Both the position numbers and the translations under genes were made by a program. Shown piece after piece: positions 30,403 through 64,000 of a stretch of DNA of 64,000 nucleotides (positions within the stretch are counted from its first letter, which is position 1; the number at the start of each line of letters is the position of its first letter). Source of the stretch: Lepus europaeus (Eukaryota > Chordata > Mammalia > Lagomorpha > Leporidae); the NCBI RefSeq assembly GCF_033115175.1, contig NC_084834.1, forward strand, positions 78,326,462 to 78,390,461. The letters are read 5' to 3'. The notes under the pieces are model-generated. The model had not been told where the DNA came from. It worked only from the letters and a program-made list of their open reading frames with translations, and did not search any database.

Positions 30403-31263
30403 TAAAAGAATAATGAACTAAGAGACACACATCAGAGGCAGAAAAAAAATGCTTGCTAACAATGCAGAAAGCAAGTCAGGGAAGGTTTTAGAACTATAAG
30501 AAAAAGAAATGTGATGCTAGTGTCAAGACAGAGAAGTTGTAGAAAGGAACTACTCGGAGATGTAAAGAAGAAAATGAGATTGTTTTGTGGACATGAACTC
30601 TGGTAAAACAGAGATTTTTAGGAGCAATTGGGAACTCCTGTCTAAAGTTTGAATTAAAGGGAAAGAAAGTAGAAAATATAATGGAAACTAAGAGACAAAG
30701 TAAAGTCTAAAAAATTTAAATGCTATGGAGGAATTTTCTAAAAAATCATATCATTTTTTCCTTTTTCCATAAACAAATGATTCCATAAAAACTTTCCAGA
30801 AAACACTTTAAATAAAAAGATAGAGCTATGGCAGCTAAGAAAGAAAATGTCAGTAGTGAGAAAGTAGAAGCAAAGACTATATAAATTATACTTTCAGAAA
30901 TTTTAATTAAACAACTAAAGTATTCAATAATATAGTATTAATTTACATCTGAAGGAGGCAGTGGAAAACTATGAGATCATTAAAAGAAATTACAGATATA
31001 GAAATCATTCTAATAGGGAAAGTTGATAAAATTATGATAAACTATTTAATACTCATAGAACAGAAAACATTTTATCACCAAATAAGAAAAGTACTACAGG
31101 AATTGAAAAACTCATGATTTTTAAACCTCTACCAATACTTAATAAAACTAGAACACACCAAAAATTAGTATGAGATGGCACCAGTACATCACTGGTACTT
31201 AGTCTTACTAAAAATCTGAGAAATACAGATTAAAAACAAAACTAGATATCCCTACATACCACC
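30403..31263. other. AT-rich intergenic sequence, possibly an ancient L1 relic
   Basis: No gene. The right part (about 31140-31262) faintly resembles ancient L1 ORF2 text ('atacagattaaaaacaaaac', 'cctacataccaccagatga'), too weak to define. Confidence 0.35.
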
Positions 31264-31757
31264 AGATGATTAAACTTTTTCCCAGAAAGCTTTCATTTAA
31301 GGGATACAAGCTTCATTCAATTCATAAATACAATTTTAGGAACATAGTGATTCTTCCCACTGCACCTGCCCTCCTACGCACACTCCCATCCTTCTTCCTC
31401 CTCCCACTCCTATTCCAGTTCTTATTTTTATTAAAATCTGTTTCCAATTAACTTTATACACATGTGATTAACTCTATACTAAATAAAGAGTTCAACAATT
31501 AGTAGGAATTAAAAAAAACTGTTTTTCAACTGTTCCTCAACAGTTGAGAAAAGGACTGTTCAAAGTCATTGCATCTCAGACTGCCAATTTCACTTCTATA
31601 GTTTACCTTTTAGGTACTCTATTAGTTAGCACAGATCAAGGAGAACATACGGTATTTGTCCTTTTTGGACTGGCTTATTTCATTAAGTACAATGTTTTCC
31701 ATTTTCATCCTTTTTGTTGCAAACAATAGGATTTAGTTTTTTTTTTTTTTTTTGAGG
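31264..31757 (-). mobile_element. older L1 3' end, minus strand
   Basis: 'ttcatttaagggatacaagc' and 'gattcttcccactgcacctg' are the reversed old-subfamily L1 end. 'aaggactgttcaaagtcatt' and 'ttggactggcttatttcatt' are the reversed region near the ORF2 end. Paralogous to 19412 onward. Confidence 0.75.
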
Positions 31758-31872
31758 GCTTCAGCCAGTTTGTTGGTCCCCATTTCATAAGGGATGAAGT
31801 AGTTTGTGTGGGTGACCCAGCAAGTCAGTTGAATAATTGTTATTTATCTGAATCCACCCTCCACAGGGTTTT

Positions 31873-32715
31873 CTTTTTAACTTTTATTTAACAAGTATAA
31901 ATTTCCAAGGTACAGCTTATGGATTAGAGTGGCTTCCCCTCCCCCCCATAACTTCCCTCTGACCCACAGCCCTCCTCCATTCCATTCACATCAAGATTCA
32001 TTTTCAGTTCTCTTAATACATACTAAATTGATCTGTATATAAAGATTTCAACACTTTGCACCCACACAGAAACACAAAGTGTAAAATACTGTTTGAGTAC
32101 TAGTTATACCATTAATTAACGTTGAACAACACATTAAGGACAGAGATCCTACATGGGGAGTAAGTGCACAGTGACTCCTGTTGTTGACTTTTATTTATGG
32201 TGTCAGTAATCACTCAAGGCTCTTGTCATGAGTTGCCAAGGCTATGGAAGCCTTTTGAGTTCATCAACTCTGATCTTATTCTGAAAGGGTCATAGTCAAA
32301 GTGGAAGTTCTCTCCTCCCTTCAGAGAAAGGTACCTCCTTCTTTGATGGCCCATTCTTTCTACTGGGATCTCACTCGCAGAGATCTTTCATTTAGTTTTT
32401 TTTTTTTTTCAAAGAGTGTCTTGGCTTTCCATGCCTGAAATACTCTCATGGGCTCTTCAGCCACATCCGAATGCCTTAAGGGCTGATTCTGAGGCCAGAG
32501 TGCTGTTTAGGACATCTGCCCTTCTATGAGTCTGCTGTGTGTCCCGCTTCCCATGTTGGATCGTTCTCTCCTTTTTTATTCTATCAGTTAGTATTAGCAG
32601 ACACTAGTCTTGTTTGTGTGATCCCTTTGACTCTTAGACCTATCAGAGTGATCAATTGTGAACTGATATTGATCACTTGGACTAGTGAGATGGCATTGGT
32701 ACATGCCACCTTGAT
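31873..32715 (-). mobile_element. L1 3' UTR, minus strand, with TSD
   Basis: Reversed L1 3' UTR from 'cttttatttaacaagtataa' to 'tggcattggtacatgccacc'. Bounded by the 15-bp direct repeat cctccacagggtttt at 31858-31872 and 32716-32730. 5'-truncated, no coding sequence. Confidence 0.92.
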
Positions 32716-32730
32716 CCTCCACAGGGTTTT

Positions 32731-33799
32731 AAAAAAAAAATCTAAAACTCTTAGTCTTGACGGTGTCACAGGTAGGCTCCCACTTTCCCACTTGCAGGTT
32801 GGTTGAGGGACATGATGGCCAGCAGTGACTGGCCCTCTGTTTATGTCCTGCTGTGCCTGGAGGGGAGTTTGGGAACGTGCCATGGAAACACATCAGCGCA
32901 ATCCTAATGCTTTTTCTCTGGTATCTCAGTGTATTGCTCTGTTCCCATTGAGTTTCCTTCTCACATTCTCAATTATTTTGACCCCATTCTCTACACTTTA
33001 AACAAACTTCCCCCTCTGAGTTGTCAGTTATGGTTAAAAGTCTGTTGTTGACATGTTCATGTTGGTGGGAAAGAGTTAAAAGTGTCTGTCTAGCAGAAGT
33101 GGTGCTGTATCCTGCATGTAACAATCAACTAGATGGTAATTTCTATTAAAGAATACTCTGTAAGCAGAAAGATAGATGTTCATTTTGATAAGAAAAACAT
33201 GAGTTTCTAGTTGATATCTGTTTTACAAGTGGCTTTGGGAAGGTACACCAAACTATTAGTGGCATTAAAATGCTGACAAATCCCTGTCCTCAGATTCATT
33301 GATGATCCATCTGTGTATGGGTGAATCCATGAAGGAAGTGAATTTTAAAGATTGGCCCTTGCAGTTGGTTGTGCTTGCCTCTGACTGAATGCCCCCTCTT
33401 TCCCTACATCACACTGCCCAACAAAACCTCAACCCTGGCTAAATCCAACTCTTCACCTACTGGGCTTGCACACCCACACAGCAGGGAGAGCCGTCCTCCG
33501 AATTCATGCCCATAAACCTTCATGGGCCCTTCAGGGTTGCAGAGTGCTTCCTGCCATGCTGCCAGCACTACTTCTCTGCTCCTCACTCTCGGCTGATAAG
33601 GTGGCCTCCTTTATGGAGAAGATGGGAACAGTCAGAACTTCCGCAAGTCTTTGACATCTGCCCTCCTACCAGCAGATCAGGCTGCTGTTTCTGCTTTCCC
33701 CCAAAGAGAACCCTCCATGTACCTAAGAGCATCACAATTGATCAGTTCTCTTGCCTACTCAAAAATATAAACAATTTTTCTTTTCTGCAATTCCTACCT
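32731..33799. other. unclassified intergenic sequence upstream of ADH4
   Basis: About 1.1 kb without a confident repeat. 33404-33660 is more GC-rich with overlapping open frames, none recognisable. Bases 2-4 kb upstream of ADH4 could hold regulatory sequence, but nothing here proves it. Confidence 0.35.
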
Positions 33800-35035
33800 T
33801 GCTCCTCTCTACTGGATTTTTCTCATCAACATAAAAATACAACATAAAAAGCCCTTCTTTCAACTTCTGCCCACCCATCCTCCAATCATAGTCCCTTCCC
33901 TTTCTTTTGCTCTCCAAAATAGCTAAGCTTCCTGAAAGAAGTGAACATCCCCTTCCTGTCCTCCCATCATCTCCTTAAACCTACACCAGGCAGGCTTTCG
34001 TTTCTATTGACTTCCAGTTGCTAAACCAAATAAGTCCATTCTCTGGCTCCATCTTGCTTGACTTTCGAGCATTATTTGGTACTGGCAGCCAATCTTCCAT
34101 TTACCTCCAACATCTATAGTTAGAAGTATTCTAGGAGTCAGTCCATATAAAGCCCTTGTCTTTGTCTACACTCACTCATTACTTGTGGGCTCACCCAATC
34201 CTAATCTTGTAACTTTAATGACCAGGCCAAACCTCTCCCTGAACATCAGATTCTCTACTTGGTCAGAGAATTTAGCATGTCTCAAATGAAGGTAACTTTA
34301 TGTCAAATCTCTTCCTCCTATAGTCTTCCCCAGTCGGCAGTTAACTCTCTAATATCCATATCTAATCCCTGAGTAACACTGTCTACCTGAATCCAAGCAC
34401 GTCTCATCACCTCCCTTGCTGCCATCCCCAGGCCTCACCTAGATTACTAGTAATATTTCACTGGTTTCCTGCCAGCTCCCTCATTTTGCTTTGGTGTGGT
34501 CTTTATACATAGCAGCCAGGATGATACTGTTCTAAGTCAGATCATGTCACTCCTTTGCTAAAACCCTTCTACTGGGTAAAAGACAAAGCCTCACATGAAC
34601 GGGTCCCCTCCGTTTGTATTCCATTTGATCTTACCTCCCGGCACCACCCCTTGCCCACCAACCATCCTGCTCGCAGTTCCCTCTGCCTGAACTTCTCTTC
34701 CCTCATGGGAACATGGCCTGCTGTCACTTCCCTTCAGCCTCCATGCATTGTTACTTCTTTCATTGTTACTTCTTTCAAAGTGGCCTTACTGTAGACTATA
34801 GCAGTAGTAATTCTGTTAACACCCCGCATTTCCTTTTCCCTCTGTTTTTCTCCAAAGCACTTACCACCATTTGATGCATATTCATTTGTGCATTAGTTCA
34901 CTGTCTTACCTCTCACTAGAGTTAATCTCAATGAAGGCAGCAACATTGTGTTTTTCATTCATTGTTGCATCCTAAGTTCCTAAAACAATACCTGGGTCCT
35001 GGCAGACACCCAAATTTTGGTTGAATTAATGAAAT
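33800..35035 (+). mobile_element. L2 LINE, 3' portion
   Basis: Ancient LINE-2 text in sense: 'gtctcatcacctcccttgct', 'agccaggatgatactgttct', 'agtcagatcatgtcactcct', 'aaacccttctactgggtaaa', 'ctccaaagcacttaccacca', ending 'ggttgaattaatgaaa', as L2 3' ends do. Internal gaps; left border uncertain. Confidence 0.75.
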
Positions 35036-35141
35036 GTAATTAAAACTCTTATTGTAACATTAGAAATCCACATTAATTCAGCCGAAGAACACTACATTGC
35101 TTCTAACACTTGTGGCCCTAGCTAATTTTCAGTTTTCTTAC

Positions 35142-35832
35142 CCACTGCTTCACACTGCTGAGCTGTGCCAGGTTGTAGCGCCAGAACCGAGTTGTCTTTT
35201 CCCACATTACGTATGAGCTGCCAAGAAAAGCCAGGTCCCACATGGGTCTCAGTGAAGGATCAATATGTCCATGACTGTTGATCCGTACCAGGTATGCTGA
35301 CCACATCCAAGGGATTTTTAAGTTGCTTCATTTGCTTGTAAAGCAGGTAGTCCTCTTGTTGTCTTTTCTTTTCCTCAATGAGCCGAGTGCAGGTTACATT
35401 AATGGCCGGTCTGGGTTTCTGATTCTTGAAAAACACTTGAGCGCAACATTTCCCCAAATGTTCCTCCCCCTCCTGCGGGTTGTAGCGCTCCGTGCTGAAC
35501 ACCAGCTCCACCTTACAGCCCTTCTCTGGGTTCACCCACGCACGGCCCTCCTGCACCGAGGCCAGCACTCGCAGGGCGCTGGGCGAGCCCGCGCGGAAGT
35601 TGAAGAAGTGCAGCGCCGCCTGGGCCGCCTGCTGCAGGAGCCCGCGCCCTGCCGAGGAGCCCTGTCTTCCGGACCCCCGCCCCTGCGGGCACCGCCAACA
35701 CCACGGCCTCCAGGTCAAGCAACAGCAGCAGCTCGAACAGCTGCGCGGCGGGGTGCCAGCCCACAGGCCGGGACGCGGGCTGCGGTTGCCCCGGCGGGGC
35801 CACATTGGCACGGCACTGGACGCCCGGGCTCC
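35142..35832 (-). pseudogene. RARRES1: retrocopy of RARRES1 (TIG1), decayed
   Basis: RARRES1 is a retinoid-induced, latexin-related membrane glycoprotein. Here the minus strand encodes recognisable pieces: LLQQAAQAALHFFNF, GSPSALRV, FFKNQKPRPAINVTCTRLIE, EDYLLYKQMKQLKNPL, HGHIDPSL and WDLAFLGSSYVMWE. Nothing interrupts the coding text between these segments, so it looks like a spliced transcript copy. It is broken by a frameshift in the signal-peptide region and another near 35275. At 35142 the text runs ...KQW then gtaag, reading on as VRKLKIS-stop. I read this as the donor-proximal extension used by the short isoform (human short form 228 residues, by recall). The 5' half (35470-35830) is CpG-rich. 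No poly(A) tail or TSD is visible. ADH4 exon 1 lies about 1 kb to the right, in the opposite orientation. Confidence 0.85.
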
Positions 35833-35833
35833 T

Positions 35834-36286
35834 AATTTTTCATTTTTTTTACTGCTGTGTAGTATTCCATGGTATACATATCCCGTAATTTCTTTATCCA
35901 ATCCTCAGCTGATGCGCATGTGGCTTGATTCCCTATATTAGTTATTGTGAACTGGGCTGCAATAAACACCGGGGTATAGATAACTCTTCCATAGGTTGAT
36001 TTCATTTCCCTTGGGTAAATTCCCAGAAGTGGGATGGTGGGGTCATATCGTAGGCCTATATTCAGATTTTTGAGATATCTCCATACTGTCTTCCACAGTG
36101 GCTGTACCAGTTTACATTCCCACCAACAGTGGATTAGGGTAGTACCTTTTTTCCTCACATCCTCACCAGCATTTGTTATTTTTTGATTTCTATATGAAAT
36201 CCAGTCTAACTGGAGTGAGGCGAAATTTATTGTGGTTTTGATCGGCATTTTCCTGATGGCTAGTGATCCTGAGCAGTTTTTCATCA
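35834..36286 (-). mobile_element. L1 ORF2 C-terminal fragment fused to the RARRES1 retrocopy
   Basis: Minus strand reads CSGSLAIRKMPIKTT, then [50 protein letters not shown]. This is the L1 ORF2 tail, stopping about 27 codons short of the ORF2 end and lacking all 3' UTR. RARRES1 sequence follows directly in the same orientation. Confidence 0.88.
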
Positions 36287-36669
36287 CAGCTTTTTAAGAG
36301 AGGCAAGGCAAGTTTAGCACATGCAAGGCTTGGAGCCATGAAGATTCTGATAACTGCTGCTGGTAGGTGCAGCACTTGGCAAATATCTTCAGCATTAATT
36401 ATAACAGCTAAAAACCTGGCAACTCCACTCCTACTCAAATATTTAACAATCAGTACAGGATACTCTACTTCTCACAAATAGCCATGCATGTGTGATCCTT
36501 GATTATTTGTTAACTCATCTTTGAATTTTTAATGTGCTTTATTACTTATTATGTTGCAATAAAAGGAAAAAAAAAGTTAAAAAAATTTTTGAGCTGGCTG
36601 GAATCAAAAAGTTTACAGCTGAAATACGATACCACAAATACAGTGGCAGGAAGTGGGCAGAGCTACAGA
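36287..36669. other. ADH4 5' flank
   Basis: Unclassified AT-rich sequence between the L1 fragment and the proximal ADH4 promoter. No gene or repeat that I can support. Confidence 0.4.
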
Positions 36670-36722
36670 CCAATGCAACAAAGAAAAGTGATTGGTTAAC
36701 AAGAAAGCAGGAATGATATTTA
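36670..36722 (+). promoter_or_regulatory. ADH4: putative ADH4 proximal promoter
   Basis: A CCAAT box at 36670-36674, an inverted CCAAT (ATTGG) at 36691-36695 overlapping GGTTAAC (36694-36700, a liver HNF1-type half-site), and a TATA-like GATATTTA at 36715-36722. That lies about 96-103 bp before the ATG, leaving room for a 5' UTR of about 70 bp, typical of ADH genes. Motif reading only; no transcription start is shown. Confidence 0.45.
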
Positions 36723-36817
36723 CTCAAAGATAGCTCATTACTGGACACAGAACACCCTGAGAAGAGAAGGCGTCTCAAATCAGAAAGAAACTTCCAAAGC
36801 AAGTTTTCCAAAAGGAA

Positions 36818-59270
<22,453 letters not shown>

Positions 59271-59700
59271 AGATGCCAGAGGAATTTGGAATACTATGTG
59301 ACTGAATATGAACCTACCAGATTGATTACCTAAAATGATGAACCAAGGAAAATATAAGTTTAAACAAATATTTCAGTTAATATCTCAACATAAAGTAGCT
59401 ATAAATAATATAGCATTTGTCAGCATAAAGTATGTTAATGATTATATGATCAAGGACTATAGCAAATGAAGTTCTTATGAATGGAATCATATGATATATA
59501 GGAACTGTTTAAAATTAGCTCAGAGGAGGTGGGAGTAGAGAATGAAGGAATAATAAAACATAATAATAAATACTGACCAGATTCTATAATGTTTTAGGTT
59601 TGGTGATGAATATGTTTGGTTTCATTATACTGTTTCCACTTCTATCCAAGATGAAAACTTCCCATAATAAAAAGATATTTACTGGAAAATATAATTAAAA
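59271..59700 (+). other. ADH4: presumptive ADH4 3' UTR with candidate poly(A) signals
   Basis: AATAAA at 59552-59557, 59565-59570 and 59666-59671 lie 0.28-0.40 kb past the stop. Any could be used; the true 3' end is not shown by sequence alone. A degenerate G/T-rich stretch (ggtttggtgatgaatatgtttggt) follows the first two. Confidence 0.5.
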
Positions 59701-59890
59701 ATTTTACATATTTATACAAGGTTACATAATTCCTATGTTCTTGTAAGCTATCCTTTTGAATAAACTGCTAAAAAAATCTGTTAATTTCTTTTATTTTAGC
59801 CTCATTTTATCATTGTTCACTATTATTAGAAGTAATCAGATCTCAAAGTCGATAGAAATAAAGACTTTGAAAAAAAATAAGCCCACATCT

Positions 59891-62800
59891 TTTTTTTTAA
59901 TTAAACTTTTTTTATTAAACTTTTATTTAATGAATATAAATTTCCAAAGTATAGCTTATGGGTTACAATGGCTTCCCCCCTCCCATAACTTCCCTCCCGC
60001 CCACAACCCTCCCCTTTCCCGCTCCCTTTCCCCTTCCATTCATGTAAAGATTCATTTTCAATTCTCTTTGTATACAGAAGATCAGTTTAGTATATATTAG
60101 GTAAAGATTTCAACATTTTGCCCATATAGCAACATAAAGTGAAAAAACTACCATTGGATTACTAATTATAGCATTAAATAGCAATGTACAGCACATTAAA
60201 GACAGAGATCCTACATAATTTTTTTTAAATTAATTAATTTTCTATGCCATTTCCATTTTAACACCAGGTTGTTTTTTTTTTTTTCATTTCCAATTCTCTT
60301 TATATACAGAAGATCACTTCAGTATATAATTAGTAAAGACCTCATCAGTTTGTGCCCACATAGAAACGCAAAGTATAAAAATACTGTTTCAGTACTAGTT
60401 ATAGCATCACTTGGCTTTAGACGACACATTAGGGACAGATCCCACATGGGGTGTAAGTACACAGTGACTCCTGTTGCTGATTTAACAATTTGACACTCCT
60501 GTTCATGGCGTCAGTAATCTCCCTAGGCTCTAGTCATGAGTTGCCAGGGCTATGGAAGCCTTTAGAGTTCGCTGACTTTGATCTTATTCCGATAGGGTCA
60601 TAGTCAAAGTGGAAGTTCTCTCCTCCCTTCGGAGAAGGGTACCTCCTTCTTTGATGGCCCCGTTCTTTCCACTGGGATCTCACTCACAGAGATCATTCAT
60701 TTGGGTCTTTTTTTTTTTCCATGATATCTTGGCTTTCCATGCCTGCTATACTCTCATGGGCTCTTCAGCCAGATCTGAATGCCTTGAGGGCTGATTCTGA
60801 GGCCAGAGTGTTGTTTAGGACGTCTGCCATTCTATGAGTCTGCTGTGTATCCCACTTCCCACGTTGGAACCTTCTCTCCCTTTTTGATTCTATCAGTTAG
60901 TATTAGCAGACACTAGTCTTGTTTGTGTGTTCTCTTTGACTCTTAGACCTATCAGAGCTATCAATTGTGAGCTGAAATTGATCACTTGGACTAGTGTGAT
61001 GGCATTGGTACATGCCATCTTGATGGGATTGTGTTGGAATCCCCTGGCACATTTCTAACTCTACCATTTGCGGCCAGTCCGATTGAGCATGTTCCAAATT
61101 GTTCATCTCCTCCCTCTCTTTTTCCACTCTTAGATTTAACAGGGATCACTTTTCAGTTAAAATTTAAACACCTAAGAATAATTGTGTGTTAATTACTGAG
61201 TTCAACCAATAGTACTAGAACAACAACAACAATAACAAATACTAAAAAGGATAAAGTATTACATTGTACATCTAAAGTCAGGACAGGAGCTGATCAGTTC
61301 ATTGTTGCTTATAGTGTCCATTTCACTTAACAGGCTTATAGTGTCCATTTCACTTAACAGGTTTTCCCTTTGGCGCTCAGTTGTCACCAATCAGGGAAAA
61401 CAAATGATATTTTTCTCTTTGGGACTGGCTTAATTCACTCAGCATGATGTTTTCCAGATTGCTCCATCTTGTTGCAAATGACTGGGTTTCGTTGTTTCTT
61501 ACTGCTGTATAGTATTCTATGGAGTACATGTCCCATAATTTCTTTATCCAGTCTACTGTTGATGGGCATTTGGGTTGGTTCCAGGTCTTAGCTATTGTGA
61601 ATTGAGCTGCAATAAACATTAATGTGCAGATGGCTTTTTTATTTGCCAAATTAATTTCCTTTGGGTAAATTCCAAGGAGTGGGATGGCTAGGTTGTATGG
61701 TAGGGTTATGTTCAGGTTTCTGAGGAATCTCCAGACAGACTTCCATAGTGGCTTAACCAGTTTGCATTCCCACCAACAGTGGGTTAGTGTCCCTTTTTCC
61801 CCACATCCTCTCCAGCATCTGTTGTTGGTAGATTTCTGAATGTGAGCCATTCTCACCGGGGTGAGATGGAACTTCATTGTGGTTTTGATTTGCATTTCTC
61901 TGATTGCTAGTGATCTTGAACATTTTTTCATGTGTCTGTTGGCCATTTGGATTTCCTCTTTTGAAAAATGTCTATTGAGGTCCTTGGTCCATCTCTTAAG
62001 TGGGTTGTTTGTTCTGTTGTTGTGGATTTTCTTGATTTCTTTGTAGATTCTGGTTATCAATCCTTTATCTGTAGTATAGTTTGCGAATATTTTTTCCCAT
62101 TCTGTTGGTTGCCTCTTCACTTTCCTGACTGTTTCTTTTGAAGTACAGAAACTTCTCAATTTGATGCAATCCCAAATGTTAATTTTGGTTTTGACTGCCT
62201 GTGCTGTTGGAGTATTTTCCAGGAAGTCTTTGCCTGTGCCTATATCTTGCAGGGTTTCTCCAATGCTCTCTAATAATTTGATGGTTTCGGGTCGTAGATT
62301 TAAGTCTTTAATCCATGTTGATTGAATTTTTGTGTAAGGTGATAGGTATGGGTCTTGCTTCAAGCTTCTGCACGTGGAAATCCAATTTTCCCAGCACCAT
62401 TTATTGAATAGACTGTCCTTATTCCAGGGATTAGATTTGGATCTTTGGTCAAATATAAGTTGGCTGTAGATGTTTGGATTGATTTCTGGTGTTTCTATTC
62501 TGTTCCATTGGTCTATCCATCTGTTTCTGTACCAGTACCATGCTGTTTTGATAACAACTGCCCTGTAGTATGTCCTGAAATCAGGTATTGTGATGCCTCC
62601 GGCTTTGTTTTTGTTGTACAGGATTGCTTTGGCTATTCGAGGTCTTGTGTGTCTCCATATGAATTTCAGCATCATTTTTTCCAGATCTGGGAAGAAGGTC
62701 TTCGGGATCTTGATGGGTATTGCATTGAATGTATAAATTGCTTTTGGGATAATAGACATTTTGATGATATTGATTCTTCCAATCCATGAGCATGGAAGAT

Positions 62801-63721
62801 TTCTCCATTTTTTGGTATCCTCTTCTATTTCTTTCTTTAAGGTTTTGTAGTTTTCATCGTAGAGATCTTTAACGTCTTTGGTTAAGTTTATTCCAAGGTA
62901 TTTGATTGTTTTTGTAGCTATTATGAATGGGATTGATTTTACAAGTTCTTCCTCAGCCGTGGCATTGCCTATGTATACAAAGGCTGTTGATTTTTGTGCA
63001 TTGATTTTATATCCTGCTACTTTGCCAAACTCTTCGATGAGTTCCAGCAGTCTCTTAGTAGAGTTCTTTGGGTCCCCTAAATAAAGAATCATATCATCTG
63101 CAAAGAGGGATAGTTTGAGTTCGTCCTTCCCAATTTGTATCCCTTTAATTTCTTTTTCTTGCCTAATAGCTCTGGCCAAAACTTTCAGAACTATATTGAA
63201 TAGCAGTGGTGAGAGAGGGCATCCCTGTCTGGTACCAGATTTCAGTGGAAATGCTTCCAACTTTTCCCCATTCAATAGGATGTTGGCCGTGGGTTTTTCA
63301 TATATTGCTTTGATTGTATTAAGGAATGTTCCTTCCATACCCAGTTTGCTTAGAGTTTTCATCATGAAAGGGTGTTGTATTTTATCAAATGCTTTCTCTG
63401 CGTCTATTGAGAGAATCATATGGTTTTTCTTCTGCAGTCTGTTAATGTAGTGTATTACGTTGATTGTTTTGCGAATGTTGAACCATCCCTGCATACTGGG
63501 AATAAATCCCACTTGGTCTGGGTGGATGATCTTTCTGATGTGTTGTTGCATTCTATTGGCCAGAATTTTATTGAGTATTTTTGCATCTATGTTCATCAGG
63601 GATATTGGTCTGTAATTCTCTTTCAATGTTGCATCTCTTTCTGGCTTAGGAATTAAGGTGATGGTGGCTTCATAGAAAGAATTTGGGAGGATTCCCTCTT
63701 TTTCGATTGCTCTGAATAGTT
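59891..63721 (-). mobile_element. young 5'-truncated L1, minus strand, with TSD
   Basis: 3.8 kb L1 immediately downstream of ADH4: T-run at the left (poly(A) reversed), about 1.5 kb 3' UTR with an internal tandem duplication, then the ORF2 C-terminal two-thirds, truncated at 63721. Flanked by the 14-bp repeat ataagcccacatct at 59877-59890 and 63722-63735. Long uninterrupted coding suggests a recent insertion. Confidence 0.95.
61377..63721 (-). pseudogene. L1 ORF2 (reverse transcriptase), 5'-truncated
   Basis: Uninterrupted frame of at least 750 codons on the minus strand. From the right: the reverse-transcriptase palm ([24 protein letters not shown], then the catalytic FADD in [11 protein letters not shown]), the thumb region ([26 protein letters not shown]) and the C-terminal zinc-knuckle-like region ([19 protein letters not shown]-x3-C-x7-H-x4-C), ending ...FSLIGDN and stop. 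The endonuclease domain and first part of the RT are missing, so it cannot act alone. Full ORF2 is about 1275 residues. Confidence 0.95.
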
Positions 63722-63735
63722 ATAAGCCCACATCT

Positions 63736-64000
63736 TAACAACCATATTTCTACCTCCATAATATAACTGTACTTCCATCTTTGATAATATTCACAACATA
63801 TTATGTTTAGTACTTTACAGTTTAATGGTCTTTAATTGGCTTTAATTAATGCCAATACTCTATGGCCAACTAAAAATAACAAAGAGCAATGTACTTATAA
63901 CAATATTCTAAGATGTTATTATAAGATTTTACAAGATCTATACCAAAACGAACAAAATGACAGTTTTCAAACTATTGTAGTATAGATGTGACAATGCTGC
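63736..64000. other. unclassified sequence at the window end
   Basis: AT-rich flank of the L1; nothing recognisable. Confidence 0.5.

Noticed and set aside
35278..35941. Long + strand open frames of 185 and 149 aa
   Set aside because: They are antisense shadows of the GC-rich first part of the RARRES1 retrocopy on the minus strand.
61861..63656. Several + strand open frames up to 114 aa
   Set aside because: Antisense to the L1 ORF2; no independent coding features.
59271..64000. A second class II gene (the other rabbit isozyme) in this window
   Set aside because: No further ADH exon seen after 59270; the sequence is 3' UTR and L1.

Overview
The window is mammalian, and the repeats point to a lagomorph, most likely the European rabbit (Oryctolagus cuniculus) or a close relative. 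It is dense in CSINE (rabbit C-repeat) copies, which are tRNA-derived SINEs restricted to lagomorphs, and in L1 elements with a characteristic 3' UTR. I read it by eye, so repeat boundaries are approximate unless a target-site duplication (TSD) is given.

Two genes, both on the + strand, belong to the alcohol dehydrogenase (ADH) cluster. The first is the 3' two-thirds of class V ADH6, exons 4-9 at 444-6937; exons 1-3 lie before the window. The second is a complete class II ADH4, exons 1-9 at 36818-59270, 1140 coding bases, 379 residues. All splice sites are GT/AG, exon sizes match the ADH family, and no frame is broken. The order ADH6 then ADH4 in tandem is the mammalian order. Both encode cytosolic, zinc-dependent, NAD-linked medium-chain dehydrogenases that oxidise alcohols and reduce aldehydes or retinoids, chiefly in liver. 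Rabbit is known to have two class II isozymes; only one is here, and the other could lie downstream.

Layout: 1-6.9 kb ADH6; 6.9-36.8 kb a roughly 30 kb spacer made largely of repeats; 36.8-59.3 kb ADH4; 59.3-64 kb its 3' UTR and a young 5'-truncated L1. The spacer holds CSINEs, L1 3' UTRs, an MLT1-type LTR, an L2, and about 1 kb upstream of ADH4 a decayed antisense retrocopy of RARRES1 joined to an L1 fragment.

The most unusual item is a 5.1 kb element in ADH4 intron 1 (38437-43557). It has an L1-like 5' end, an L1 ORF1 with one frameshift and an L1 3' UTR, but no ORF2. About 2.6 kb of unrelated sequence replaces ORF2, including what looks like a decayed retroviral gag nucleocapsid-protease remnant. 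It is bounded by a 14-bp TSD. A closely similar copy lies inverted at 21027-25422. This is a HAL1-like (half-L1) non-autonomous retrotransposon family carrying captured sequence. The inverted pair brackets the ADH4 promoter and first exon.
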